Shown here piece after piece: positions 54,794-63,916 of a stretch of 64,000 nucleotides of DNA. Position 1 is the first letter of the stretch, and every line of letters starts with the position of its first letter. The stretch is taken from contig DASVPY010000014.1 of the NCBI GenBank assembly GCA_036389395.1, forward strand, positions 24,876 through 88,875. Reading direction: 5' to 3'. The notes under the pieces are model-generated. The model was not told the origin of the DNA. It was given only the letters and a program-made list of their open reading frames with translations, and ran no database searches. Position numbers and translations under genes: made by a program. The stretch comes from QHXQ01 sp036389395 (GTDB lineage: Bacteria > Acidobacteriota > Blastocatellia > Pyrinomonadales > Pyrinomonadaceae).

Positions 54794-56731
54794 TTAACTC
54801 ACTGCGACGGGCAGCGGCGCTTCGGTTACCGGCCGCCTGCTTGTCGCGTCGTCAACGAAGACGCGATGCCAGAGTTCGAGCATGAAGAGCGTCCAGAGCG
54901 GGGCGGCGTGGTCGCGGCGGCCGCGCTCGTGTTCGTCTAAGAGCTGCGCGACGTAAGCCGGCTCGGTGTAGCCGCGCGCGCGCGTGCGCGCGTCGGTCAG
55001 CGTGTCGTGCATCTGGGCGCGCAGTTGGTCGTTGATCCACTGCTGGATGGGCACGCCGAAGCCTTGCTTGGGCCGGCGCAGAATCTCGGCGGGCACGAGG
55101 TCTGCGACGGCCCGCTTGAAGACGTGCTTGGTCTCGCCGTCGCGCAGCTTGAGCGCGGCGGGGATGCGCGCGACGAACTCGATCAGCTTGTGATCGAGGA
55201 GCGGGGCGCGGGCTTCCAAGGAGACGGCCATGCTCATGCGATCCACTTTGGTGAGGATGTCGCCGGGCAGGTAGGTCTTGCTGTCGAGGTAGAGCAGTGC
55301 GTCGAGCGGCTGCCCCGTCTTGACGCGCGCGGCGAGGAAGCGGAAGCGCGCGCTGGCGAGGCCGTCGTCCTTGAGTTGCGCGCGGAAGCCGGCGGTGTAG
55401 AGCGCGCGCTTGGTGAGCGCGGTGAAGACCGAGACGCTGTCGAGGAAGCGCTCCGCGGCGTCGAGCGAGACGTTGTGCAGGTAGTTGCGCCCCCAAGCGC
55501 CGTGGGGCAGGCGTTGACTCAAGGGGCGCATGACGTTCTGCCGGAGGGCGCGCGGCACGCGCTCGAAGGCGGCGCGCTGCTGCTCGACGAGGTAGCGCGT
55601 GTAGCCGGCGAACAACTCGTCGCCGCCGTCGCCGGAGAGCGCGACGGTGACGTGTGCGCGGGCGAGCTTCGAGACCATGTAGGTCGGCAAGGCGGACGGG
55701 TCTGCGAACGGCTCGTCGAAGTGCCAGGCCAGTTCGTCCACGATCTGGCAGATGTCGGGCGTGACGACGAACTCGTGGTGCTCGGTCTGAAAATGTTCGG
55801 CGGCGACGCGCGCGTACTTCAGTTCGTCGTAGCTGTCCTCGTTGAAGCCGATGGAGAAGGTCTTGACGGGGCGGCTGCTGTGGCGCGCCATCAGCCCGAC
55901 GACCGCGCTCGAATCCACGCCGCCGGAGAGGAACGCGCCGAGCGGCACGTCGGCGATCAGGCGCAGCCGCACCGCTTCGTCCAAGAGCGCGCGCAGTTCT
56001 TCCAAATAGTCTTCGACGCGCGCGGCGGCGGCGCGCTCGTCCGGCTCGAACTTGAAGTCCCAGTATTGCGTGAGCGCGAGCCGGCCGGCGGCGTATGTGA
56101 GGTGGTGCGCGGGCGGGAGCTTGCGCACGCCGCGCAGAATGCACAGAGGATCGGGCACGTAGCCGAACGTGAGATAAGCGTCCACGGCTTCGGGGTTGAC
56201 GGCGCGTTCGATCTCCGGGTGTTCGAGCAGGGCCTTCAGCTCGGAGCCGAAGACGAGCGTGCCGCGCGGCGTGAGCGCGTAGTAGAGCGGCTTCTTGCCG
56301 GCGCGGTCGCGCGCGAGGAAGAGTTTCTGGTTGCGCTCGTCCCAGACGGCGAACGCGAACATCCCGCGCAGGTGTTCGACGCACGCCGCGCCGTACTCTT
56401 CGTAGGCGTGGACTATCGTTTCGGTGTCGGAGTTGGTTTTGAAACTGTGCCCGCGCGCTTCGAGTTCGCGTTGCAGTTCTTTGTAGTTATAGATTTCGCC
56501 GTTGAAGACGATCTGGACGGAGCCGTCCTCGTTGCCGATGGGCTGGTGGCCGCCGGCCAGGTCTATGATCGAGAGGCGGCGCATGCCGAGCGCGGCCCGT
56601 TCGGTGACGAGCGTGCCCTGATCGTCAGGCCCGCGGTGGCGGATGACCTGGCACATGCGCGCGAGCACGGCGGCGCGCTCCCCGGCGGCGGGCGCGGCCC
56701 CCTCGTTCACGAATCCGGCGATGCCACACAT
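54794..56731 (-). CDS. Asparagine synthase-type amidotransferase (third of three)
   Basis: 645 residues. MCGIAGFVNEGAAPAAGERA with Cys2, VIRHRGPDDQG, MRRLSIIDLAGGHQPIGNED and VFNGEIYNYKELQRELEARG are the GATase II signatures. The synthetase half has FLSGGVDSSAVVGLMARHSS (about 263-282), SGDGGDELFAGYTRYLVEQQ and TKVDRMSMAVSLEARAPLLD. It is the closest of the three to the XrtA-associated amidotransferase wording. It is followed 5 bp later by the second copy, so both are made together; they differ at many positions and are not a recent duplication. Confidence 0.9.
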   Translation of the reverse strand: MCGIAGFVNEGAAPAAGERAAVLARMCQVIRHRGPDDQGTLVTERAALGMRRLSIIDLAGGHQPIGNEDGSVQIVFNGEIYNYKELQRELEARGHSFKTNSDTETIVHAYEEYGAACVEHLRGMFAFAVWDERNQKLFLARDRAGKKPLYYALTPRGTLVFGSELKALLEHPEIERAVNPEAVDAYLTFGYVPDPLCILRGVRKLPPAHHLTYAAGRLALTQYWDFKFEPDERAAAARVEDYLEELRALLDEAVRLRLIADVPLGAFLSGGVDSSAVVGLMARHSSRPVKTFSIGFNEDSYDELKYARVAAEHFQTEHHEFVVTPDICQIVDELAWHFDEPFADPSALPTYMVSKLARAHVTVALSGDGGDELFAGYTRYLVEQQRAAFERVPRALRQNVMRPLSQRLPHGAWGRNYLHNVSLDAAERFLDSVSVFTALTKRALYTAGFRAQLKDDGLASARFRFLAARVKTGQPLDALLYLDSKTYLPGDILTKVDRMSMAVSLEARAPLLDHKLIEFVARIPAALKLRDGETKHVFKRAVADLVPAEILRRPKQGFGVPIQQWINDQLRAQMHDTLTDARTRARGYTEPAYVAQLLDEHERGRRDHAAPLWTLFMLELWHRVFVDDATSRRPVTEAPLPVAVS

Positions 56732-56734
56732 AAA

Positions 56735-56785
56735 AGTTTGCTGACGTGCGTCTCCGACGTTTGCTGACGTGCGTTGCTAACGTTT
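56735..56785. repeat. Short direct repeats of a TTTGCTGACGTGCGT unit
   Basis: TTTGCTGACGTGCGTC (56738-56753), TTTGCTGACGTGCGTTGC (56760-56777) and AACGTTTGCTTCAGACG are tandem variants. They lie between the flippase stop and the third asnB start. No inverted arm is seen. Confidence 0.7.
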
Positions 56786-56788
56786 GCT

Positions 56789-58429
56789 TCAGACGACCGG
56801 CTCGGCGGCGCGCAGCCGGCGGCCCAGGCGCGGCAGGCGCGCGAGCCTGCGCGTGACGGCGGCGCGCTCTTCCGGCCGCACCACGCGCAGCGCGACGACC
56901 GCGAGCGCGTAGACGAGCGTGAAGACAGAGCCGCAGAGGACGAGGACGAAGAACGGCGGCAGCGCGGCGACGACCGCGGCGCGCAAGAACGCGGCCGCGA
57001 CGCCCGCCGCCGTCGCCGCCAGGGCGAGCTTGCCCACGTCTTTGAGCAGCGCCACGTCGCGCGCGCGGAAGCCCACGACGCGCGCGGCCTTCCAGAGCGT
57101 CGCCACGCGCTCCGCGAAGTTGCAACAGACGACGAGCGTGATGACGCCCACGAGGCCGAGCCGGCCCGTCCACAACCAGAGCGCCGCGAGCAGCGCGCCG
57201 AGCAGCACGGCGCGCAGGCGCAGCAGGAAGAAGCGGTGCTCGGCGTAGGCGCGCATCACCGGGTCGTAGGCGTTCGACAGCAGGTAGACCAGGATCATCG
57301 TCAGGTTCACGACGAAGACCGGCAGGCTCGCCAGGTACTTCGCCGTGAACAGGACGAGCACGAACTCGCGCGCGACCACCAGCAGCAGCGCGTAACAGGC
57401 GAAGTAGACGAGCGCCAGCTTGCGCAGCATGGCGGCGGTCAGCTCCACGATCTCGCGCGCGCGGCCCTCCTTCTGCAAGACGTTCACACGCGGGATCATG
57501 ACCGCGCCGACCGAGTCGCTGAGGATGTGTATGAGCGGCAGGTTGAAGCAGCCGGTCGAGTAGACGGCGAACGCGGCCGCGCCGTAGAAGTGCGAGACGA
57601 AGTAGTTGTGCGCGTCGAGCTGCACGGCGGCGAGCAGCCCCGCGAGGCCGAGCGGCAGCGCGTAACTCAACTGCCGGCGCAGCAGCGCGAAGTCAACGCC
57701 GCGGCCGAAGGCGCGGAAGCGCATCTGCATGTAGACGACGAGCGCGGCGGCCTGCAACACGCCTTGCGCGATGGCGGCCCAGAGCAGCGCGCGCACCGTG
57801 CCGAAGGCGAGCGCCGCCGAGAGCATCAGCACGGCGCGCGTCACTTGCAGCGCCACGATCAGCAGCGTCGCCACGCGCACCTCCTGGTTGGCGAGCGCCA
57901 TGTATTCGAGGTGCGACGTGCCGACCCACAGGAACAGGAGCAGCGCGACGAGCGGCGCGAGCGGCACGAGTTCGCCGCTGCCGAAGATCGAGACGAGGAG
58001 CGCGGGCCGCAGGTAGAGCGCGAGACTCGCCGCGCCCGCGAGCAGCGCGAAGACGAGCGTGATGTGTAAGACGATCTGCCCCTGCCGCTCGCGCTCGCGC
58101 GGCAGGAAGTAGAAGGCGCTCATGTGGAAGCCGATGGGCAGCACGTTGATGGCCGTCGTGACGAGCAGGAAGACTTGCCGGTAGACGCCGAGGTCTTCGC
58201 GGCTCAGGCGGCGGACGAGCAGGAGCGGCAGCGCGAAGCTGCACGCGAACGCCAGCGTCCGCGCCAGCATCAGCCACGCCGCCCGCGCCGTCAGCGACCC
58301 GGCCGGCGGCGCGTCGTTGACAAGCTGCGGCGCGGCGCTGTTAAGCGACGGCGCATCGTCGCCAAGCGGCCGCGCGTCGCCGCGCGCCGGCTGCTCGTCA
58401 ACGTCGGTCTGTCGTGCGTCAACCGTCAT
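56789..58429 (-). CDS. Wzx-type lipid-linked oligosaccharide flippase
   Basis: 546 residues, about fourteen membrane helices. After a Asp/Ala-rich N-terminus (about 1-45) the first helices read AAWLMLARTLAFACSFALPL and VRRLSREDLGVYRQVFLLVT, the usual start of MATE-like polysaccharide flippases. HMSAFYFLPRERERQGQIV and YFVSHFYGAAAFAVYSTGCF are also typical. It moves the undecaprenyl-linked repeat unit across the inner membrane. Its start overlaps the GT2 stop by 4 bp (58426-58429). The N-terminal 45 residues are probably not part of the fold. Confidence 0.88.
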   Translation of the reverse strand: MTVDARQTDVDEQPARGDARPLGDDAPSLNSAAPQLVNDAPPAGSLTARAAWLMLARTLAFACSFALPLLLVRRLSREDLGVYRQVFLLVTTAINVLPIGFHMSAFYFLPRERERQGQIVLHITLVFALLAGAASLALYLRPALLVSIFGSGELVPLAPLVALLLFLWVGTSHLEYMALANQEVRVATLLIVALQVTRAVLMLSAALAFGTVRALLWAAIAQGVLQAAALVVYMQMRFRAFGRGVDFALLRRQLSYALPLGLAGLLAAVQLDAHNYFVSHFYGAAAFAVYSTGCFNLPLIHILSDSVGAVMIPRVNVLQKEGRAREIVELTAAMLRKLALVYFACYALLLVVAREFVLVLFTAKYLASLPVFVVNLTMILVYLLSNAYDPVMRAYAEHRFFLLRLRAVLLGALLAALWLWTGRLGLVGVITLVVCCNFAERVATLWKAARVVGFRARDVALLKDVGKLALAATAAGVAAAFLRAAVVAALPPFFVLVLCGSVFTLVYALAVVALRVVRPEERAAVTRRLARLPRLGRRLRAAEPVV

Positions 58430-59616
58430 GCGTCATCCCGTTGGTGCTTCCGCGCCGCGGCTCTTGCGCGCGCACGCGCCGTGAACAGACCGCGCCAGAA
58501 GCCGCCGCCCCACGCGCAGTGCACGACGAAGAAGGCGGCGGCGACGGGCGCGGCGAGTTTTAAATCGCCCGCGCGCCGCGCCGCTTTGAAAGCGAACGTG
58601 AACGCGGGCAGGGCGTACGCGCCGAGCGCGGCGAGCAGCAGGAGCCACGCCGGCCGCCGGACGAGACCGGCGACGGCGAGCGCGGCGAGCGTCAACACGA
58701 AGACGGGCGCGACCGCGTGCCGCCAGCGCAGGGACGCCGGGTGCAGCCGCAACATGCGCGCCTTCCAGGAGCCGTAGCGCCAGTATTGCGCGGCGAGCGC
58801 GGCGAGCGTCGGGCGCGCGTAGTAGACCGTGTGCGCCGCCGTGTCGAGCAGCACGCGCCCGCCCGCGCGCCGCACGCGGTAGTTGAAATCGTAATCCTCG
58901 TTCGTCAGCAGCGACTCGTCGAAGCCGCCGAGCCTGCGCCAGAGCGACTTGCGGAAGACGCCGAACGGCACGGTGTCCACCGCGCGCGGCCCGCCCGCGT
59001 GCGCGATGCGGTACTGCGCGTCGCCGATGCCGAACGGGTGCGCGACGACGACGGCGACGGCGCGCGCCGCGAGCGTGTCCGCCGCCGGCCGGATTTGGCA
59101 CGGCATACCGACGACCAACTGCTCGTCTGCGCCGAGCAACTCGACGGCGCGGCGCAGGTAGTCGGCCGACGGCGCGGCGTGCGCGTCCATGCGCGCGATG
59201 ATCTCGCCGCGCGCGGCGGCGATGCCGAGGTTCAGCGCGACGGGGATGTGCCGCGCCGGGTTCTCGATGAGCCGGACGGGCACGCCGTCGAGGCGCGCGG
59301 CCGCGTCGGCGACGATGGCGCGCGTGCCGTCGGTCGAGCCGCCGTCCACGACGATGATCTCTGCGCGCGCCGGCTCGTACTGCGCCGCCAGTCGTGCCAA
59401 CACCTCGCCGATGAAACGCTCCTCGTTGAAGCAAGGGATCACGATGGAGACGAACGGCCACGCCGCCGCGTCAGCGGTCGTGCGCGTGCCGCCGACAGTC
59501 GCGTGCGTCTCGTCGCCGTGCGCGCGCGCAACGTCGGCGGACGCGCGTGCAACGTCCGCAGCGGCGGGCTTTGCGTCCGCTGGCGCGGTCAAAAGTTCTG
59601 CGCGCGGCTCAAGCAT
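58426..59616 (-). CDS. Family 2 glycosyltransferase (ExoA-like)
   Basis: 396 residues. An Ala/Asp/Thr-rich N-terminus (about 1-50) with repeated ADVARASADVARAHG-type wording precedes the GT-A core: FVSIVIPCFNEERFIGEVLA, IIVVDGGSTDGTRAIVADAA and ARGEIIARMDAHAAPSADYL, where the DAHA is the DxD equivalent, then GGFDESLLTNEDYDFNYRVR. Three C-terminal membrane helices follow (about 300-385). It resembles ExoA-type enzymes of succinoglycan synthesis. It overlaps the O-antigen ligase-like gene's stop by 8 bp and the flippase start by 4 bp, so the three are made as a unit. Confidence 0.88.
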   Translation of the reverse strand: MLEPRAELLTAPADAKPAAADVARASADVARAHGDETHATVGGTRTTADAAAWPFVSIVIPCFNEERFIGEVLARLAAQYEPARAEIIVVDGGSTDGTRAIVADAAARLDGVPVRLIENPARHIPVALNLGIAAARGEIIARMDAHAAPSADYLRRAVELLGADEQLVVGMPCQIRPAADTLAARAVAVVVAHPFGIGDAQYRIAHAGGPRAVDTVPFGVFRKSLWRRLGGFDESLLTNEDYDFNYRVRRAGGRVLLDTAAHTVYYARPTLAALAAQYWRYGSWKARMLRLHPASLRWRHAVAPVFVLTLAALAVAGLVRRPAWLLLLAALGAYALPAFTFAFKAARRAGDLKLAAPVAAAFFVVHCAWGGGFWRGLFTARARARAAARKHQRDDA

Positions 59617-61093
59617 AAAGCTCCGTGTGCGGCAGCGCGGGCGTGTGGCCGGTCGTCGCGCCCGTCGTCGTCGCAGTCGCCGCGTCGGCGCGGGCGGGCT
59701 GCTCGTCGCCCGCGGCGCGCGCGGCTTCGTAGAGCTGGCGCAGGGCGACGGCGTAGCCGACGAGGTAGTAGACGTAAAAGTTGTAGGCGACCGAGGCGAA
59801 GAAGCTGCTGACCATGTAGCCGACGAGCGCGGCTTGCAGGCCGACCGCGAGGTAGTAGAAGCGCGAGGCGCGGCGCGCGGCGTAGGTCTCGCGCTCGACG
59901 GCGCGCAAGCGCCTGAGCGGCGCGACCATGAACCAGACGTAGAGCGCGAGCGCGGCGAGACCCAGCTCGGCCGAGACCTGCGTGAAGGCGTTGTGGCTGA
60001 CCAGCTCGTGGATCGAGACGGTGTGGAAGTTGCCCATGCCGACGCCGAAGACGGGGTGCTGCGCCGTCACCATCAGCGAGCGGATGAGCAGTTGTTGGCG
60101 CTGGCTCGACGAGCCGGTCACGTCGGCGCTGACGTTCGTGATCGTGCCGAGGCGCGCGGCGTACTCGCCCGGCGCGAGCGCGCCGAAGCCGAGCGCCGCC
60201 GCCAGGATGCACGCGCCGACCAGGAGCTTGTGCCGCCGGCCCAGCTTCCACGCCAGCACGCCGCCCGCCGCGATGAGACCGAGGAAGCCGCCGCGCGAGA
60301 ACGTCACGACGATGGCGGCGATCAGCAGCGCCGCCGCGGCCGCGCACAAGAGTTTCGTCAGCGGGTTGCGCTTCAGGAAGAAGAAGGCGACCGCGACGGG
60401 CAGCATCGTGACGAGGTGCAGGGCCAGGTCGTTCGGGTTGCCGAACATGCCGCCGACCGCGCCCGCCACGCGCTCGCCCTGCACCGCCAGAATCCCCGCG
60501 CGGTAGTCCTGAATGGCGTTCAACGACAGGAAGCAACTCGCGCCCAGCGCGAGCCACAAGAGCGCGCGCAAACGTCGCTCCGTCCGCACGACGTTCACCA
60601 TCACGATGAACATGAGCACGGCGCGGTCGAACGTGTTGTCGAACTCGCCCCACGCCTCTGCGCGGTTGATGGCGAGCGGGATGGACAAGAGCGCCGTGAG
60701 GACGAACAGCAGGACGATGTTGACCTCGCGCGGGCGTGCCGTCAGGTTGCCCGCGGTGGCGAACTGTGTGACGAAGAAGACGACGAGCGTCGGGACGGCG
60801 ATCCAGAAAGCTATCGAGGTGAAGCCGGCGAGCGCGGGAAACAACTCGTAGGGGCGGAAGTAGAGGACGACCGTGAAGAGGAACAGCCCCGCGTATGAGA
60901 GCGCGTGCCCGCGGCGGGCGAACGGCCGCGCGGCGGGCGGCGTGTCAGGTGCGTCGGGGCGCGCGGCCGTCGCAAACGTCTTCGGGTCTGCGCCGGGCGC
61001 GGGCCAGTCGGTCGCCAGCGCCGTCGGCTCGAAGGGCGCGGCGGGGCGTGCGGGCGCGACCGGTTCGTAATCGCTCGGCTGGCGGTATCCCAT
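59609..61093 (-). CDS. O-antigen ligase/Wzy-type polymerase family membrane protein
   Basis: 494 residues from the ATG at 61091-61093, with GGGAG about 9 nt upstream; the longer frame adds a Pro/Arg-rich part without a start signal. About twelve membrane helices are seen after a Pro/Ala-rich N-terminus (1-60). The Wzy_C domain (about 215-400) has FGNPNDLALHLVTMLPVAVA, FSRGGFLGLIAAGGVLAW and the conserved HPVFGVGMGNFHTVSIHELV then SHNAFTQVSAELGLAALALY. Members join repeat units into polymer (Wzy) or attach polymer to lipid (WaaL). With flippase and exporter present, a Wzy-like role is more likely. It is first in the second EPS block. Confidence 0.88.
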   Translation of the reverse strand: MGYRQPSDYEPVAPARPAAPFEPTALATDWPAPGADPKTFATAARPDAPDTPPAARPFARRGHALSYAGLFLFTVVLYFRPYELFPALAGFTSIAFWIAVPTLVVFFVTQFATAGNLTARPREVNIVLLFVLTALLSIPLAINRAEAWGEFDNTFDRAVLMFIVMVNVVRTERRLRALLWLALGASCFLSLNAIQDYRAGILAVQGERVAGAVGGMFGNPNDLALHLVTMLPVAVAFFFLKRNPLTKLLCAAAAALLIAAIVVTFSRGGFLGLIAAGGVLAWKLGRRHKLLVGACILAAALGFGALAPGEYAARLGTITNVSADVTGSSSQRQQLLIRSLMVTAQHPVFGVGMGNFHTVSIHELVSHNAFTQVSAELGLAALALYVWFMVAPLRRLRAVERETYAARRASRFYYLAVGLQAALVGYMVSSFFASVAYNFYVYYLVGYAVALRQLYEAARAAGDEQPARADAATATTTGATTGHTPALPHTELYA

Positions 61094-61282
61094 CCTGCGG
61101 CACTCCCGACTGCTCTCGGCGCGCGCTGTGCGCGCCCGACTCGGCGGGGACGGGTGCTCCCTTGGCAGCTTCCCCTTGTTCGGCCCTGCACGCGCGCCGG
61201 TCACGCGCGGGGGCAACCGCGCGCGACCCGACGCAGGCTCAGAAACGCTTGTGACCTTAGTGGCCTAAACTGCTCAAGCCTC

Positions 61283-61380
61283 CGTGCATCCTCTGTGTCC
61301 TCTGTGCCTCTGTGGTGAACGCTACTGACTCTTAATTCAACACAGAGACACAGAGGACACAGAGGGGGCACAGAGATAAA
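61283..61380. repeat. Inverted repeat of the CACAGAGG family
   Basis: CCTCCGTGCATCCTCTGTGT (61279-61298) with CCTCTGTGCCTCTGTGGTGA (61299-61318) is mirrored by ACACAGAGACACAGAGGACA (61340-61359) and CAGAGGGGGCACAGAG. It is in the gap between the O-antigen ligase-like gene start and the HTH-like gene's stop. Confidence 0.85.
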
Positions 61381-61461
61381 ACTGAAATCAGGCCACTACG
61401 CTTGTGACTCAAGCCACGGCGGACGGAAGACGCTTCTGACCGCCTGCCACTCTAGGTAAAA

Positions 61462-61491
61462 GCGGCCGGCAGCGTCAAGCGCCCCGGCCGC
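61462..61491 (-). terminator. Intrinsic terminator of the HTH-like gene
   Basis: On the - strand, GCGGCCGG (61484-61491) pairs with CCGGCCGC (61462-61469) across a GC-rich loop and is followed by TTTTACC. It is 37 bp after the gene's stop. Confidence 0.75.
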
Positions 61492-61527
61492 CGCAAGCCC
61501 AACCCTGTAAGGGGCCGTCCGGCCGTC

Positions 61528-62730
61528 TCAGACGGCGACGCCCTCCTCGTCCGCCACGGCGACGAGCGCGCGCACGCGTTCGCGCAAGCCGATCTCGAAG
61601 CGCCGCGCCTGCTCGATCTCCGAGAACGCGAGCGCGCGCAACTGCTGCTCGATGCGCCGCCGGTAGTCGGAGACGAGCGAGTCGGAGACGCCGAGCCGCG
61701 CCGCCGCTTCCAACTGCGTCACGTGGTCGGGGCTGAGGTAGCAGTGCCACAGGACGCCGAGCATCCGGTCGTACTGTTTCGACTTGCCGCGCACAGACGT
61801 GTGCAGGCCGCGCAGGAACTGTTCGACGTAGCCGGCGGCGGCGCGCTCCGACTCGCGGCGCAGCAACCCTTGTTCGGGGTTCTCGCGCCCGTCCACCGGC
61901 TCGAAGCCGCGCCCCTGCTCGTCGTCGTCGCCGCCCAAGGGCACGAGGTAGATGTCCATGACGGGCAGGCGCGACATGACGAGACTGCGCAGAGAGCGCA
62001 CGTCCACGGGCGCGTCGGCCGCTTCGAGGACGCTGACGATCAGGTCTTCGAGATCGGAGTTGCTGATGATGATCTGCGCGTCGCCCGTGCAGCCGACCAT
62101 GCGCGTGTCGCGCTGGCGGACGGGGATGAGTTGCACGCGCTGCTCAAGCTCCTGCGCGCCGCGCCGGGCCTTGGCGTCCGCCCACTCGCTCAGGCCGTAG
62201 ACGCGGTCGGCCAGGCGGCGGTGCTCGCCCTCGGCCGCGCCGTCGAAGCGGCGGAAGTTGGGGCTGGACTGGATGATGGTCGAGATGCGGCGCGCGAGCC
62301 GGTAGGATTCGGGGTGGCGCTTGCGCAGCTCGGCGGTCAGCAGGTTGGTCAACTCGATCTGGCCGATCTCGCCCTCGATCTCGGCGTCGGTCATCTCCGT
62401 GTCGAGGTAGTGCTGGAAGCGCGACTTGCTGAGCAGGGTGACGAACAGTTCCTGCGTGAGATCGACGTAGGCGTTGCCGCGCTCGCCGCCTTCGACGAGC
62501 AGCCCGGCGCTGTAGGAGGCGCGCACGAGCGGGTGGCTACAGACGACGCGGTGCAACTCCGTCCAGAGGCGCGTCACGTCGGAGCGGCGCAGCGCCTCGC
62601 CCCAGGGCGCGGCGGCGCGGTGCGCGCGCTCGCCCGCCGGGCGGCGCGCGACCCCTTCGGGCGCGTCCTCGCCGGCGCGGGGCCGGGCGGTCTCTAAGGG
62701 TTGATTCTGATCGGCGGGTGTCGGAGCCAT
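61528..62730 (-). CDS. Hypothetical protein with C-terminal helix-turn-helix-like region
   Basis: 400 residues, ATG at 62728-62730. Residues 1-45 are disordered. The middle (about 50-290) is a mixed helical domain with no known signature, including VDLTQELFVTLLSKSRFQHY and GCTGDAQIIISNSDLEDLIV. Residues about 320-390 read MLGVLWHCYLSPDHVTQLEA, then AARLGVSDSLVSDYRRRIEQ, a sigma-region-4-like HTH, followed by a basic-acidic helix. I do not recognise the family; a DNA-binding role like a divergent sigma factor is an inference. It has its own terminator and faces a zinc-finger, anti-sigma-like gene 854 bp away on the other strand, which would fit a regulator pair. Confidence 0.65.
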   Translation of the reverse strand: MAPTPADQNQPLETARPRAGEDAPEGVARRPAGERAHRAAAPWGEALRRSDVTRLWTELHRVVCSHPLVRASYSAGLLVEGGERGNAYVDLTQELFVTLLSKSRFQHYLDTEMTDAEIEGEIGQIELTNLLTAELRKRHPESYRLARRISTIIQSSPNFRRFDGAAEGEHRRLADRVYGLSEWADAKARRGAQELEQRVQLIPVRQRDTRMVGCTGDAQIIISNSDLEDLIVSVLEAADAPVDVRSLRSLVMSRLPVMDIYLVPLGGDDDEQGRGFEPVDGRENPEQGLLRRESERAAAGYVEQFLRGLHTSVRGKSKQYDRMLGVLWHCYLSPDHVTQLEAAARLGVSDSLVSDYRRRIEQQLRALAFSEIEQARRFEIGLRERVRALVAVADEEGVAV

Positions 62731-63584
62731 GTTACTTGTTTTGCTCGTCGGTCGGGCCAGTGTTTAAGGGCAGGCTTGGTGAGGCGGAGTCAGTCGGGCG
62801 GCGGCGCTCGCTGGGGGCGGTCGAACCGGCCGCGTGGTGGGCCTGTCCGCCGTCTTCGCGGGCGCGCACGGAACTGCCGCGGTCACTCGCGCCGGGCGCG
62901 CTTAGGTGTCCTCTTAACGAGTTTTCATCAAGACAGCTTGCCCTTCTGGGCCGGCGGCCTGTCGGGCTGTCCCGCGGCCTCTCGTTTCGTCTCACGCGCT
63001 GTACCTTAAACCTTGCTGCCGCACATTATCTCTATGAGGAGCGGCAAACGCAAAGTGTTTCCCGACGTGATGGCCGGAGCGCGCGGTTTGGCCGACCGAG
63101 CCGACCGAGTCTCGCACGCCCCGTGCCCGGAGCGGAAGACGCGGGCCGCACGCCCCGCGAGGTCGCTGTCTCAATGTCGCAAGCTGGAAGTCCGAGCCGG
63201 GTGACCGCGTTTAAGGGGAACCGGCGCGGCCGACCAGTGGGGAATCAAGGAGAGCGTCGTCTCCCTGACGACATTCGGATATTAACAGTTGGGCCGGAAT
63301 TGAGCAACACCTTTTTGCACCGGGGTCAAGCTATTGATTAGACAGGTGGAAGATCACACGCGGGGCGCGTCAAGTTGTGGAACTGGCCGCGCATTGAAGC
63401 TTTCTTTTTAGTGACCAAGCGAAGTGCCCAAGATGTTTGGTTTTTCGCCGGCCCGCCCCTCTCACGTTCGAGCCTACGGGCCGGCGCGTGCTGTGCCAGT
63501 TGCCGGGGCGCTTCGGTCGGAGTCGCAAGGGGAGTTTTTGTGTCCAAAACCCGACTCCGGCGGCGAGGAGGAAAGAGAGGCACG
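62731..63584. other. Long intergenic region between the divergent regulator-like genes
   Basis: No gene is supported: the open frames are Arg/Ser/Gly-rich and lack SD sequences. The region at about 63270-63450 is AT-richer (GGATATTAACAGTTGGGC, CTATTGATTAGACAGG, AGCTTTCTTTTTAGTG) and is a likely place for divergent promoters, but no clear -35/-10 pair stands out. A long leader RNA or a small RNA cannot be excluded. Confidence 0.4.
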
Positions 63585-63908
63585 ATGGGTTCGGTTAGCA
63601 CAGCCACATTCCGCAAGCGCAAGACTTGCACCTCGACCGAGTTATTGTTGCTCTACCACGACGCGGTGCTCGCGCCCTCACTGCGGCGCGGGGTCGAGGC
63701 GCACCTCGCCGAGTGCGACTTCTGCGGCGCGGAACTCTACCTGCTGGCGAAGCACCCGCCGACGGGGCTGCCGGCCTACGCGCCCGCCGCCCTGCCCGAA
63801 CACCTGCGCCGGCTCGCGCTCGAACTCCTGCGCGCCGCCCCCCGCGTCGCCAGCCGCACCCTCGAACTCATCTACGACCACCCGCGCCTGACGCTCACGG
63901 ATGCGTGA
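63585..63908 (+). CDS. Zinc-finger anti-sigma-like protein
   Basis: 107 residues from the ATG at 63585, with GAGAGG about 6 nt upstream. TELLLLYHDAVLAPSLRRGV then EAHLAECDFCGAELYLLAKH gives the H-x3-C-x2-C zinc motif of the ZAS anti-sigma domain (about His41, Cys45, Cys48). The rest (about 55-107) is a helical Pro/Leu-rich tail with no membrane helix, so it is probably a cytoplasmic anti-sigma-like or adaptor protein. Its neighbour on the other strand is the HTH-like protein; binding of the two is a testable idea. A repeat-hairpin terminator follows its stop by 19 bp. Confidence 0.72.
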   Translation: MGSVSTATFRKRKTCTSTELLLLYHDAVLAPSLRRGVEAHLAECDFCGAELYLLAKHPPTGLPAYAPAALPEHLRRLALELLRAAPRVASRTLELIYDHPRLTLTDA

Positions 63909-63916
63909 AAGGCAGA

